From positions 1,302,001-1,366,000 of the forward strand of contig NC_017770.1 of NCBI RefSeq assembly GCF_000242635.2: a stretch of 64,000 nt of DNA, in the 5' to 3' direction. Of this stretch, positions 44,906-53,023 are shown in pieces. The notes beneath the pieces were generated by a model. That model searched no databases. It saw nothing but the letters and a program-made list of their open reading frames with translations, and was not told the DNA's origin. Every line of letters starts with the position of its first letter. The first letter of the stretch is position 1. The position numbers and the translations under genes are program-made. The DNA comes from Solitalea canadensis DSM 3403. GTDB lineage: Bacteria; Bacteroidota; Bacteroidia; Sphingobacteriales; Sphingobacteriaceae.

Positions 44906-45127
44906 TTAGCCTAAACTCCACAACTTTTGTTCCTGTTCCAGTTTAGTTTTAATAAATTCCGAAAAATCATCCAGGTGCTTAACTATTGTGTCGATTTCAT
45001 TTTTGTTAATCGCATTTACTCCAATAGCTTCAATTGAAATTTTGGGTAGCAAAATATTTTTCTCAAGGATGTTGTACTCTACGCTTAGCTTTACTTGAGG
45101 GATTTCTGAGGTTAGTTTGTCTTTCAT
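44906..45127 (-). CDS. Small protein truncated by the IS element
   Basis: 73 residues (MKDKLTSEIPQVKLSVEYNI; KNEIDTIVKHLDDFSEFIKT). No family is recognised. The last codons (WSLG, stop) come from the right end of the IS, so the native C-terminus is lost. It is divergent from the LexA-like repressor, with operator-like repeats between, so it was probably repressed by it. Its position recalls the small first gene of a mobile-element lytic/excision operon (inference). Confidence 0.5.
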   Translation of the reverse strand: MKDKLTSEIPQVKLSVEYNILEKNILLPKISIEAIGVNAINKNEIDTIVKHLDDFSEFIKTKLEQEQKLWSLG

Positions 45128-45199
45128 AACTGGTGGATAATATTTGTACTTAGGTAGGGATGTAGTATATTACCTGCTTCTAAATAATTGCTAATACAA

Positions 45200-45240
45200 A
45201 TGTAAGTATAATATTTACACTGTCAATAATGTACTTACAT
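45200..45240. promoter_or_regulatory. Operator-like inverted repeat in the repressor control region
   Basis: ATGTAAGTA (45200-45208) and TACTTACAT (45232-45240) are exact inverted arms, centres 32 bp apart (three helical turns). A third similar half-site, TGTACTTAG, lies near 45146. This is the layout expected of a phage-type repressor that represses both its own gene and the divergent one. Confidence 0.55.
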
Positions 45241-45244
45241 ATTT

Positions 45245-45982
45245 TTGAAAAACATTGTGTATCAGGGAGAAAAATTTAAAAGGTATCTGGAAAGAAATCG
45301 CATACCGAAAACCAAAGCTGCAAAGGACTTAAAAATATCAAGACAAAGCCTTTATCAATGGTTTGAAAGTAACGAGCTTGAACGTTCTACCGTCAATAAA
45401 ATATTAACTACATATAACGAAACTGAAGAGAAAATCTTTGGTATTATTTCAAGTACATTAAATAGTACTCAGAAGACATATAACATAGAGCTTGTAGATA
45501 AAGGAAATACATTTATTAATATTGGAAATAACCAGTACTTGGTGATTATTCCGTTAATAGAAGGATCAGAGCATAAAACTTATCCTCAAAAATTCACTGA
45601 TGAGAAATATTTGTCTGAATTGCCAAAACATGCATTAGTTGTAAATCAGTTAAATGATCAGAGATTTACCGCCTTTAGTGTAATTGGGAATAGTATGGAT
45701 GATGGCTCTAAAGAATCTATAACAGAAGGGGATATTGTTACGGGGCGTGAAATACAACAAAGCTTGTGGACAAGCAGATTTCACATCCATAAATTTAAAG
45801 ATTACATCATCGTGCATAAAGAACGTATTTTAATTAAACGCATTATTGCCCACGATGTTGATGCTGGAATAATAACATGTAAATCATTAAGTCCGGATAA
45901 AAACATCTATCCGGATTTTGATATAAAACTTGAGGAAGTGTCGCAAATATTTAATGTAGTGTCAGTGACCAATCCGCGTTAA
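45245..45982 (+). CDS. LexA/S24-family phage-type repressor
   Basis: This 245-residue protein has an N-terminal HTH (about 18-55: RIPKTKAAKDLKISRQSLYQ, WFESNELERSTVNKIL). Its C-terminal S24 autoprotease/dimerisation domain has the Ser-Lys dyad (GNSMDDGS, Ser150; ILIKRI, Lys198). Such repressors keep mobile elements silent and self-cleave upon the SOS response. The start is TTG at 45245 or GTG at 45257; no ATG is close. It is the best evidence that the DNA right of tRNA-Leu is a former integrative element. Confidence 0.85.
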   Translation: MKNIVYQGEKFKRYLERNRIPKTKAAKDLKISRQSLYQWFESNELERSTVNKILTTYNETEEKIFGIISSTLNSTQKTYNIELVDKGNTFINIGNNQYLVIIPLIEGSEHKTYPQKFTDEKYLSELPKHALVVNQLNDQRFTAFSVIGNSMDDGSKESITEGDIVTGREIQQSLWTSRFHIHKFKDYIIVHKERILIKRIIAHDVDAGIITCKSLSPDKNIYPDFDIKLEEVSQIFNVVSVTNPR

Positions 45983-46011
45983 CAGAAATTCAATTTACGC
46001 AACCAAAAACT

Positions 46012-46395
46012 GTGAAAAAAAATCTACTTACTGCAATTGTATTAGTACCTACTTTGTTCGTTTCGTGCTGTAAAGAGGTGCAGGAAGAAACTAGAGTTGA
46101 AGACATGAGATTACAGGCATTTATTGTGTCCCAGAACTTTTGCTCGAACAGGTTGAATGCACCTTCTACTGCTGATTTTCCTATGGATACATCTTATTCG
46201 AAAATTCAGTATTTAGGTGATAGTGTATTTGTGATAAACTCTTATGTTGATTCTCAAAATTCGTTTGGAGCAATGCTTAGAGCAAATTATGACTGCAGAC
46301 TAAAATTTGTCGTTGAAGAGTGGCAATTATTGAACTTTGAGTTAATTGAGAATTCAATTGATAAGAATGTAGTACCAGTGACGAATATGCGTTAA
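46012..46395 (+). CDS. Small lipoprotein, unknown function
   Basis: This 127-residue protein starts with GTG at 46012. Its signal ends in a lipobox-like VSCC (Cys about 19-20). The mature domain carries NFCSNRLNAPSTADFPMDTS, INSYVDSQNSFGAMLRANYD, a pattern I have seen in small proteins of mobile elements and phages but cannot name. It lies 29 bp after the repressor gene, same strand, probably co-transcribed. Confidence 0.65.
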   Translation: MKKNLLTAIVLVPTLFVSCCKEVQEETRVEDMRLQAFIVSQNFCSNRLNAPSTADFPMDTSYSKIQYLGDSVFVINSYVDSQNSFGAMLRANYDCRLKFVVEEWQLLNFELIENSIDKNVVPVTNMR

Positions 46396-46444
46396 GTGAT
46401 ATTTATGTAAAACAATTTTATAAACATACTAACTACCTAAAATT

Positions 46445-46735
46445 ATGTGGACATCAGAAAGAATTGACGAATTCTCAAAGTCGTTTGGGCACAAACCATT
46501 TAGTACAAAATCTGAAATGAAAGAATTGCCTAATTTGCTTAAAGCAGATGAGCAATTATTAGGCTTACTTGAAGGAAATCTGAAAGAAATTCATGGCCGT
46601 AATGTTGCAGGGCAGGGCCTTGTAATAGTTACTGACAAACGGGTTATTTTTTTTAGAAAGAGTTTTATAGGAACTGTTACGAAAGAAGAAACGCCAATAA
46701 GTAAATATCATCAGCCTCCTTTAGGAAAGGACTAA
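46445..46735 (+). CDS. PH-domain protein, N-terminal half of a frameshifted PH-SHOCT gene
   Basis: 96 residues. It begins a bacterial PH domain (YokE-like: LLKADEQLLGLLEGNLKEIH, GQGLVIVTDKRVIFFRK) and ends with an out-of-character tail (KYHQPPLGKD). Reading the next frame from 46711 gives SSASFRKGLMMSTITITTSN, which is the natural continuation of the PH domain and runs directly into the next ORF. One missing base near 46707-46711 therefore splits the gene. It is probably inactive as a full protein. Confidence 0.7.
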   Translation: MWTSERIDEFSKSFGHKPFSTKSEMKELPNLLKADEQLLGLLEGNLKEIHGRNVAGQGLVIVTDKRVIFFRKSFIGTVTKEETPISKYHQPPLGKD

Positions 46736-46986
46736 TGATGTCTACCATAACCATTACAACATCAAATAATGAATCAACAGTAGAAACAGCGGATAAAGCA
46801 CTTGCTCAAAAAGTTGTTGATGTAATTCAAAATGGAATCCACGGTTTTAACACTCCATCAAATACAACAAATATTCAACCTGAAGATAACTTGTCTAAGA
46901 TTGAAAAGCTATTTGAACTAAAAGAAAAAGGCGTTTTAACCGAAGAAGAGTTCATTCAGCAAAAAAGCAAACTTTTGAATCAATAA
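46735..46986 (+). CDS. SHOCT-domain protein, C-terminal half of a frameshifted PH-SHOCT gene
   Basis: 83 residues. It carries the end of the PH domain (STITITTSNNESTVETADKA, LAQKVVDVI) and a C-terminal SHOCT motif (LSKIEKLFELKEKGVLTEEE, FIQQKSKLL). Its ATG overlaps the upstream stop (TAATG), so it could be re-initiated by translational coupling. It is more likely the remains of one ~180-residue PH-SHOCT protein. Confidence 0.7.
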   Translation: MMSTITITTSNNESTVETADKALAQKVVDVIQNGIHGFNTPSNTTNIQPEDNLSKIEKLFELKEKGVLTEEEFIQQKSKLLNQ

Positions 46987-46988
46987 CA

Positions 46989-47783
46989 ATGACTGAAGAA
47001 ATAGACCCATCATACTTCTTTTTTGATTTACCAATTTACCAACCTATTATAATTACCAATAGATATGATTTTGTCGATAAATTAATCAAAGGATTTATGG
47101 ATTGTTTTGAAGGCTATGATCCAAATGAGAAAAGAGATTCGACGTTTGAAATTTATCAGTCAGTATTGACATTAAAATCACATATGGACTTATTGGACTT
47201 TGGTGGGCATTTTACAACGATAGTAGCTTGTAAAAGAACAGGAGCTCTTTTCTTTTTTAGTATTTTTTGGAATCCTGAAAAAGGAGAGTTGATGAAAACT
47301 GGCCAGTATCCATCTATTGCAGATTTTCATATTCATGAAGTGAAACAATATTCAAAAGTTCTTTCAAAAGAGAGATTGAAAGAGTTTACAAAGGCAATAG
47401 GGCTGGCGGCGAATGGGGTTGGTATAGGTTCTTTTGTGTATTTAAGGAGAATTTTTGAGTATTTAATTAATGAGGCTTATGGTGAGGCTAAAGCTAAAGA
47501 TCCTTCAATCGAGGGGCCCTATCAAAGAGGGAGAATGGATGATAAGATAAACTTATTGAAGGATTATCTTCCCGATTTTTTAGTAACAAATAAGAGCTTG
47601 TATTCAATTTTAAGTTTGGGTGTTCATGAATTAAGTGAAGAGGATTGCCTTAAACATTTCGATTCTCTTAGAGTTGGGATAGAGTTAATTTTGGATGAGA
47701 AGGTTGATACGTTAAAAAAACAAGAAAAGATTGCTGAAGCACAGAAAAAAATCAGTACAATTTTAGGGCTGGTTAAGAAATAG
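46989..47783 (+). CDS. Conserved hypothetical protein with DUF4145/HEPN-like C-terminal half
   Basis: This 264-residue soluble protein starts 2 bp after the SHOCT gene. The N-terminal half is unrecognised (YEGYDP-type acidic loop; LDFGGHFTTIVACKRTGALF). The C-terminal half (GSFVYLRRIFEYLINEAYGE, MDDKINLLKDYLPDFLVTNK, SLYSILSLGVHELSEEDCLK) is helical with a conserved Arg and a late His. It recalls DUF4145/HEPN-like domains often found beside defence ATPases. The assignment is by pattern only. Confidence 0.6.
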   Translation: MTEEIDPSYFFFDLPIYQPIIITNRYDFVDKLIKGFMDCFEGYDPNEKRDSTFEIYQSVLTLKSHMDLLDFGGHFTTIVACKRTGALFFFSIFWNPEKGELMKTGQYPSIADFHIHEVKQYSKVLSKERLKEFTKAIGLAANGVGIGSFVYLRRIFEYLINEAYGEAKAKDPSIEGPYQRGRMDDKINLLKDYLPDFLVTNKSLYSILSLGVHELSEEDCLKHFDSLRVGIELILDEKVDTLKKQEKIAEAQKKISTILGLVKK

Positions 47784-47811
47784 CTTAGACTATTTTTACT
47801 AATTTAATAAT

Positions 47812-48174
47812 ATGAACAACGAATGAGGCAATAGACTTAAACTCTTTCGAACCAAAAAAGAGCTTTCTCTTGCAGAGTTAGGAGAACTTATAGGGAAAAA
47901 TAAATCTCAAGTTTCTAAGTATGAGAATGGAAGTTTATTAGTACCTCTAGATGTAGTTCAATACCTTCATCAACATAGAGATATGAGTTATGAGTGGTTC
48001 TTTGATGTGAAGGGAAGAATGAAAGTAACCATGGAAGAAAAGAAGAACAAAAAAGGACTTATAACAGATATTACAGAATTAGAAGCAAAGCATGTAGTGC
48101 TAGAAGCTAAAGTAAAGAACCTTGAACTTATTCTTAAAAAGCTATATGCTGATTTTTATGCAAAACAGAAATAA
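47812..48174 (+). pseudogene. XRE-family HTH regulator with an in-frame TGA at codon 5
   Basis: From the ATG at 47812 the frame reads MNNE, TGA (47824-47826), then without further stops a full XRE regulator: HTH (LKLFRTKKELSLAELGELIG, KNKSQVSKYENGS) and a C-terminal coiled coil (ITELEAKHVVLEAKVKNLEL) ending at 48174. A single C-to-T change (CGA to TGA) would explain it. The next ATG (47983) lies beyond the HTH, so no DNA-binding product is expected unless the TGA is read through. Confidence 0.75.
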
Positions 48175-48207
48175 ACATTTACCTATTTATTATTCCCTGA
48201 AACCGTA

Positions 48208-49938
48208 ATGATTGAAAAAATAATTATTGAAAGATTTAAGAATATTTCTAAGGTTGAGTTGCCTCTATCTAATATTAATATTCTTATAGGGGCTAATAAT
48301 GCTGGCAAGAGTTCCATTCTTCAAAGTATTCAATTTGCAGTCTCTATTGCTCAAACAACCTCATTAGATGAATTCAAGGAAGCTAGATGGAAATTTGGTA
48401 AGTTGTCAACCTCATTGACTGCGAATCAAATTATATATACACCTATTAGAGATATCTACTCACTTGGCCATGGTGGAACCTTATCGCAAAATGAAGGTAA
48501 AGCGATAAAAGTTACGTTTATCGAAAAGGATACACAAAATAGAGCAACCTTCTTTTTGAGAAAAGGAAGGAATAAGAACTTACATACTACGATTGAAGGT
48601 CAGGTTTTAGGGCAACAAATTCGAGACTTAGATAACCCATATTCAATATATGTTCCAGGTTTATCTGGCATACCACCATTTGAGGAATTAAGAAGCGAAG
48701 GTATAGTAAGAAGAATGGCAGCCAAAGGAGATGCAAATAATGTTTTTCGGAATATTTTGTGGCTTTTAAAACAGAATGAAATAAAATGGGCTTCCTTTCT
48801 AAAAGATTTTAATGATATTTTTCCAGATCTCTCGATCTCGATTACTTTTGATAAATTGAAAGATGAATATTTAAATGCCTCAATAAAACGAGATGAAAAA
48901 GATATTCCTATCGATGCTTTTGGCACAGGGGTCTTACAGATAATACAAACTTTAGCATACATCCATTTGTATAAGCCTAAATTACTCATTTTAGATGAAC
49001 CTGATAGTCATTTACATCCCAGTAATCAACGTGTGTTGGCAGAAAAACTTAACGAAATATCTTCAATACTTAAAGTTCAAATTATCATAAGTACACATTC
49101 TCGACATTTACTAGATGCTTTTAAGGAATATGCAACTGTTAATTGGATCTCAAATGGAGCAATTAATAATCATCCATATGATTTTATTAAGGTATTGCTC
49201 GAAATAGGAGCATTGGATAAAGGTGATATTCTTAATAATGGGAATCTCAAATGTGTTGTGTTGACGGAGGATACAAAGACAAATAAACTTAAAGCGATAT
49301 TAAAATCAAATAATTTTCTTCTTGAGGAAACGCAGATCTGGGCATATGACGGATGTTCAAAAATTGACACAGCCATAGTTCTTGCTGCTTTTATTAAGTC
49401 TAAAGCACCTGGGACAACAGTTCTGATTCACAGAGACAGGGACTATCTTTCAGATGATGATTGTCAAAAACTAATAGATAAAGCGACAAAAGCTAATTTA
49501 AAGCTTTTTCTTACAGTTGGAACAGATATTGAATCACATTTTTTAGATGCAAGGCATATACAGACCTTATATCCAGATCTATCAATTGAAGAAATAAATA
49601 GATTTATAGATGAAGCGACCGATCACTGCTCAACTAAATCTATTGAGTCATTTGTTAATTACATGACAAATAAGGGTTTGCAAGAGCAATATTCGGGTGG
49701 AAAGAGATTAAATGCTGGTGAAATTGCAACAACTTGTCTAACCGATTATAATGCTGATAAACTAAAATTTAGACATGGAAAAGCAGTTTATAAAGTATTT
49801 AGCAATAATTTTTTTCAGGGCAGAAACCAAAAGGATTTGATAGTAGGTTCACAATTTTTAGAAGTAAATGAATTAAGCCAAATTTCAAGGCAAATTTGGC
49901 CAGTTGCAGTAGCTGCTACCAAGACGCTTCAGACATAA
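48208..49938 (+). CDS. OLD-like AAA ATPase with C-terminal TOPRIM-type domain, putative anti-phage protein
   Basis: This 576-residue protein has an N-terminal ABC/SMC-type ATPase: Walker A IGANNAGKSSILQ (about 28-36), Walker B LLILDEPDSHLHPSN (about 259-273) and H-loop ISTHSRHLLDAF (about 294-305). The signature region is weak (IDAFGTGVLQIIQ). After residue 345 comes a TOPRIM-like segment: Glu354 in CVVLTEDTKTNK, Asp410/Asp412 in VLIHRDRDYLSDDD, and a DIESHFL motif near 447. This resembles OLD nucleases and PARIS/DUF4435-type effectors. No Gabija GajB-type helicase is nearby. It is the last gene of the island. Confidence 0.82.
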   Translation: MIEKIIIERFKNISKVELPLSNINILIGANNAGKSSILQSIQFAVSIAQTTSLDEFKEARWKFGKLSTSLTANQIIYTPIRDIYSLGHGGTLSQNEGKAIKVTFIEKDTQNRATFFLRKGRNKNLHTTIEGQVLGQQIRDLDNPYSIYVPGLSGIPPFEELRSEGIVRRMAAKGDANNVFRNILWLLKQNEIKWASFLKDFNDIFPDLSISITFDKLKDEYLNASIKRDEKDIPIDAFGTGVLQIIQTLAYIHLYKPKLLILDEPDSHLHPSNQRVLAEKLNEISSILKVQIIISTHSRHLLDAFKEYATVNWISNGAINNHPYDFIKVLLEIGALDKGDILNNGNLKCVVLTEDTKTNKLKAILKSNNFLLEETQIWAYDGCSKIDTAIVLAAFIKSKAPGTTVLIHRDRDYLSDDDCQKLIDKATKANLKLFLTVGTDIESHFLDARHIQTLYPDLSIEEINRFIDEATDHCSTKSIESFVNYMTNKGLQEQYSGGKRLNAGEIATTCLTDYNADKLKFRHGKAVYKVFSNNFFQGRNQKDLIVGSQFLEVNELSQISRQIWPVAVAATKTLQT

Positions 49939-50103
49939 TTAGTCATAAAAAAAATGATGGAAGACTTGCTAATCAAGTTTAAAATCTAGGATTCATTTTA
50001 ATAAAACGGACACAAGTTGGACACAAATTGAATAAATAGTGAAAAATCCAAAAGTAAATATGCCTTAATGGTATCAAAAAAAGGGTTTTTCTTTTGAATA
50101 GGT

Positions 50104-50181
50104 GCGGAAGAAGGGATTCTGACTTCCACACTGGAAAATAAAAAAAGCAGTCCCGGTTAAACCGGGACTGCTTTTTTGTTT
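50104..50181 (+). pseudogene. Deleted tRNA-Leu copy plus duplicated tRNA terminator
   Basis: GCGGAAG (the tRNA 5' acceptor strand) is followed at once by GGGATTCTGACTTCCACAC, which resembles the T-arm and 3' acceptor strand (GGGTTCGAGTCCC...TTCCGCAC). After it come GGAAAATAAAA and the same terminator hairpin as at 43446-43480. It can be read as a tRNA-Leu gene with its middle deleted, marking the right boundary of the island. The rest of the gap 49939-50333 shows no gene. A conserved 5' leader of the lipoprotein operon occupies about 50240-50333. Confidence 0.6.
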
Positions 50182-50333
50182 GGAGTCACCAAGAGGATAC
50201 CAAAACATCTTATTAGGGAATATGTTAAGAAATAATTATTATCTTTAAGTAGCTGTAATTTAATGTTTTAAATATAAAAAAGAATTAGTCTATCTATTTA
50301 TTCAATTACGTTTTCTTTAAAAATCTATTCACA

Positions 50334-51188
50334 ATGAAAAACTATACTCTCTATCTATTAATTCTATGTCTTGCTGCCATTGGATGCCAGAAAGACATAG
50401 GTGAACCTGATGCTGATCTAACAACTAAAAAAGACAAAGATTGTAAATGTAAAAAGGAACGCTACCTGCCATTAGTTTATAAACAGAGATCGGATTCTAT
50501 ATCTTTTTATTACAAGGATGATTTAGGCAATTTAGACCGAATAATTTGGGGGCGAGATGAATGGAGGTTTACGTACAATGGAAATAAAGAGGTTGATAAC
50601 ATTAAATACTATTTTATAAATCAATTGTATGCAGAATATAGGTTTTCTTATAGTAACAAAAAAGCATGTGCTTTTACTGAAATCGGCTATGTCGGTAACT
50701 ACGTAGTAGATTATAAAATAAAGCGACAAAATGGACGATTAAGCGAGATATATATCAAATATGATCATAATGGAATATTCAATGATACTGCATGGTTTCA
50801 TTATGATGCAAACAATGTGCTGGATCGTTACTTCGTTGGTGGACGCAATAACTATGACAAAGCGCGCTTAATTTTTAGTTTTACCACTAATGCTAACAAG
50901 TATTGGGCAAATGATATTAAAAGCAAAGAGTTGCTGTTCCTAACCGGTGTAAGAGATACACCTTGGATATTTTCAGTTGAAAATGACATAACAAATCTTT
51001 TTATAAGTGATCATCGTACAACCGAACCAGAAAGTATAGGAGAATCTTATCACAACACCATCTATAATCCATCCGGCTATCCATCATATTTTCTTAAAAA
51101 GATAGTCTATGAGAGTGATATCTCGGGAACAAGGGAGTATAGTACAGATGTTAATATTACCTATAAGAAAGTTAATTCTAATCACTAA
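50334..51188 (+). CDS. Lipoprotein paralogue 1 of an expanded tandem family
   Basis: 284 residues. The family layout starts with a signal with lipobox (AAIGC, Cys18), then QKDIGEPDADL, a CKCK motif (Cys37, Cys39) and YLPL. A divergent body of beta-hairpin-like Tyr/Asn-rich repeats follows (DDLGNLDRIIWGRDEWRFTY), reminiscent of RHS/YD-type strands. The conserved late motif NKYWANDIKSKELLFLTGV precedes a C-terminal HNTIYNPSGYPSY element. No known family is recognised. It is first of a five-gene run (50334-54530). Confidence 0.8.
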   Translation: MKNYTLYLLILCLAAIGCQKDIGEPDADLTTKKDKDCKCKKERYLPLVYKQRSDSISFYYKDDLGNLDRIIWGRDEWRFTYNGNKEVDNIKYYFINQLYAEYRFSYSNKKACAFTEIGYVGNYVVDYKIKRQNGRLSEIYIKYDHNGIFNDTAWFHYDANNVLDRYFVGGRNNYDKARLIFSFTTNANKYWANDIKSKELLFLTGVRDTPWIFSVENDITNLFISDHRTTEPESIGESYHNTIYNPSGYPSYFLKKIVYESDISGTREYSTDVNITYKKVNSNH

Positions 51189-51192
51189 AACT

Positions 51193-52095
51193 ATGAAAAC
51201 TTACGCTCTCTATCTGCTAATGCTATGTTTCGCTGTCATTGGATGTCAGAAAGATATAGGTGAAGATGAAATTCAATCAAAAGTAAAGGAAAACAAATGC
51301 TGTAAATGTAAGGATGTGCTTTTTTTACCGGAAGAACTCAATGTTACTGAAAGGTATGTAAGATATGGAGACACATTAACCTATGGTGTTGAGCATTATA
51401 AATTTACTTATGAAAATGATCAAGGAGATCTAAGGTCGATTATTTTAACTTATCCGGATGGTAAGAAGGATACAACATTATTTAAATATAAAAATGGCTT
51501 GTTAGATACGGTTATAGTTCTTAATACGGGACCTAACGAACTCAGCACCATTTCAAAGTTTACTTTTATAAACAATCAGATTGATACGCGGGAAGAATTT
51601 AGTTGGGATAATCAAAATACTCCTTCAAGTGATGGTACTTGGACATTTACCTGGAATGGTAATAAACTTAGTTCGTCTTTTTATAATTTTTTGGGGAAGT
51701 TACTGTTTGAATATGATCAGGATACTATTAAATCAGTTAAAACAGAAAAGACACCGGGTTATGAGTGGGCGTATGAAACTTCTTGGGGTGATAGGTATTA
51801 CACCTCCAATGGAAAAAACTATTGGGCTAAAAATATTAACAACAAGGAGATTTTACAATATCGGGTACCGTTCATGGCAATTCCAAGTGAATTTGATATA
51901 ACTAAAGTTGTAGCTATCATTGACAATACATATCCCAGTACACCACCTCAAAGAACAGAAGTTTATCAGTATGATAATAAGTACAATGATGCTTGTTATC
52001 CAATAGAAATTAACGAAACTCATACAGGTAGAGACGACTTTCCGTGGATAAAGCAAACCATAAAGATTAAGTACAAAAAAGTCCCATTGCATTAA
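51193..52095 (+). CDS. Lipoprotein paralogue 2
   Basis: 300 residues. The frame is open from 51109, inside the previous gene. I chose the ATG at 51193 because it starts the family leader (MKTYALYLLMLCFAVIGCQK). The cysteine pair is extended here (NKCCKCKDVLFLP). The body has FTYENDQGDLRSIILTYPDG, and the late motif is NYWAKNINNKEILQYRV. It lies 4 bp after paralogue 1. Confidence 0.8.
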   Translation: MKTYALYLLMLCFAVIGCQKDIGEDEIQSKVKENKCCKCKDVLFLPEELNVTERYVRYGDTLTYGVEHYKFTYENDQGDLRSIILTYPDGKKDTTLFKYKNGLLDTVIVLNTGPNELSTISKFTFINNQIDTREEFSWDNQNTPSSDGTWTFTWNGNKLSSSFYNFLGKLLFEYDQDTIKSVKTEKTPGYEWAYETSWGDRYYTSNGKNYWAKNINNKEILQYRVPFMAIPSEFDITKVVAIIDNTYPSTPPQRTEVYQYDNKYNDACYPIEINETHTGRDDFPWIKQTIKIKYKKVPLH

Positions 52096-52114
52096 TCACT
52101 AAAATCTACTCACA

Positions 52115-52978
52115 ATGAAAAACTATGCTCTCTATCTACTAATGCTATGTCTCGCTGTCATTGGATGCCAGAAAGATATAGGTGAAAATGAGGCTGATTT
52201 AACAATCAAGAAAGATAATCACTGCAAATGTAAGGTGTTGTACATTCCATTCATGGGTGAGCCAAAGTATGACACAGTGATAGTCCCTTTAGACAATGGA
52301 GGTAAGAAGTATCTAATAAATCAAGGTCGAATAATTAAGATTTATAACAAATTTAATCGGCCTGTACGTTGGGAGTATTGGGATTTATTGAAATATAATT
52401 TGGATCAAGAATGGGACTTTTATTATACAAATAACCAAATTTCCAGTTATAAGACTGCAAAATATTGGTATTCCTTGTATGATGAACTTACTATTGACAG
52501 AATTGATTATAAAGTAGTAAGAGATAAGGATAAACTAAAACATATTTATAGGAAATATAGTAGTTCTCGCGATAACACCACTATTGAGGATACTGTTTCA
52601 CTTACTTATTACCCGGATAACTCTATCAAATCCTATCGCATGTATGCTGGAGCCTATTCATCTCAAAGTGAGACCTTTATAAATAATGATAAGAATTATT
52701 TCGCTAAGGATATCGAAGAATTAGAGTTAGCATTTTTAACCGGCTTAGAGTACCGTCCATATTACTTGCCTACACACAAAGATATTTCTTCTTCAGTTTA
52801 TTATAATGCACAAACTACGGAGCCCTATACTCATTTTATTCGATACATTGATAAAGAATATAATGAAGCCGGCTACCCAATATTTTACCGGGAAGAAGTA
52901 GAAATTCATGAATTGGTTGATGAATATACTATGACTTTCGAAAAATCAATAACCTACAGAAAGGTTGTAAAGAAGTAA
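52115..52978 (+). CDS. Lipoprotein paralogue 3
   Basis: 287 residues. The leader is MKNYALYLLMLCLAVIGCQK, then DIGENEADLT and a CKCKVLYIP motif. The body is among the most divergent of the set. The late motif is weakly kept (NYFAKDIEELELAFLTGL), followed by YNEAGYPIFYREEVE. Its first ~100 bp are nearly identical in DNA to those of paralogues 2 and 5, while the remainder is not. Confidence 0.8.
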   Translation: MKNYALYLLMLCLAVIGCQKDIGENEADLTIKKDNHCKCKVLYIPFMGEPKYDTVIVPLDNGGKKYLINQGRIIKIYNKFNRPVRWEYWDLLKYNLDQEWDFYYTNNQISSYKTAKYWYSLYDELTIDRIDYKVVRDKDKLKHIYRKYSSSRDNTTIEDTVSLTYYPDNSIKSYRMYAGAYSSQSETFINNDKNYFAKDIEELELAFLTGLEYRPYYLPTHKDISSSVYYNAQTTEPYTHFIRYIDKEYNEAGYPIFYREEVEIHELVDEYTMTFEKSITYRKVVKK

Positions 52979-53023
52979 AGGCAAAGAGTAATTAAATATG
53001 AAATCTTAATAACCACAAACTCT

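Larger units (their letters stand above)
43513..44920 (-). mobile_element. ISL3/ISAon1-like insertion sequence (two-ORF)
   Basis: The element contains the two transposase frames at 43545-44537 and 44509-44895. Both flanks carry an inward-reading GTTTAG with TGTGGA(C/T) about 20 bp further in (left near 43516-43551, right near 44887-44916). I take these as imperfect terminal inverted repeats; the exact ends and target duplication are not resolved. It interrupts the small gene at 44906-45127. Confidence 0.7.

Noticed and set aside
46735-46737. Programmed frameshifting in the PH-SHOCT gene
   Set aside because: No slippery heptamer or downstream structure was seen, and nearby genes are also decayed, so a simple deletion is more likely.
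48208-49938. Complete Gabija or Retron system
   Set aside because: No GajB-type helicase, reverse transcriptase or msr/msd-like structure lies next to the ATPase-TOPRIM gene.
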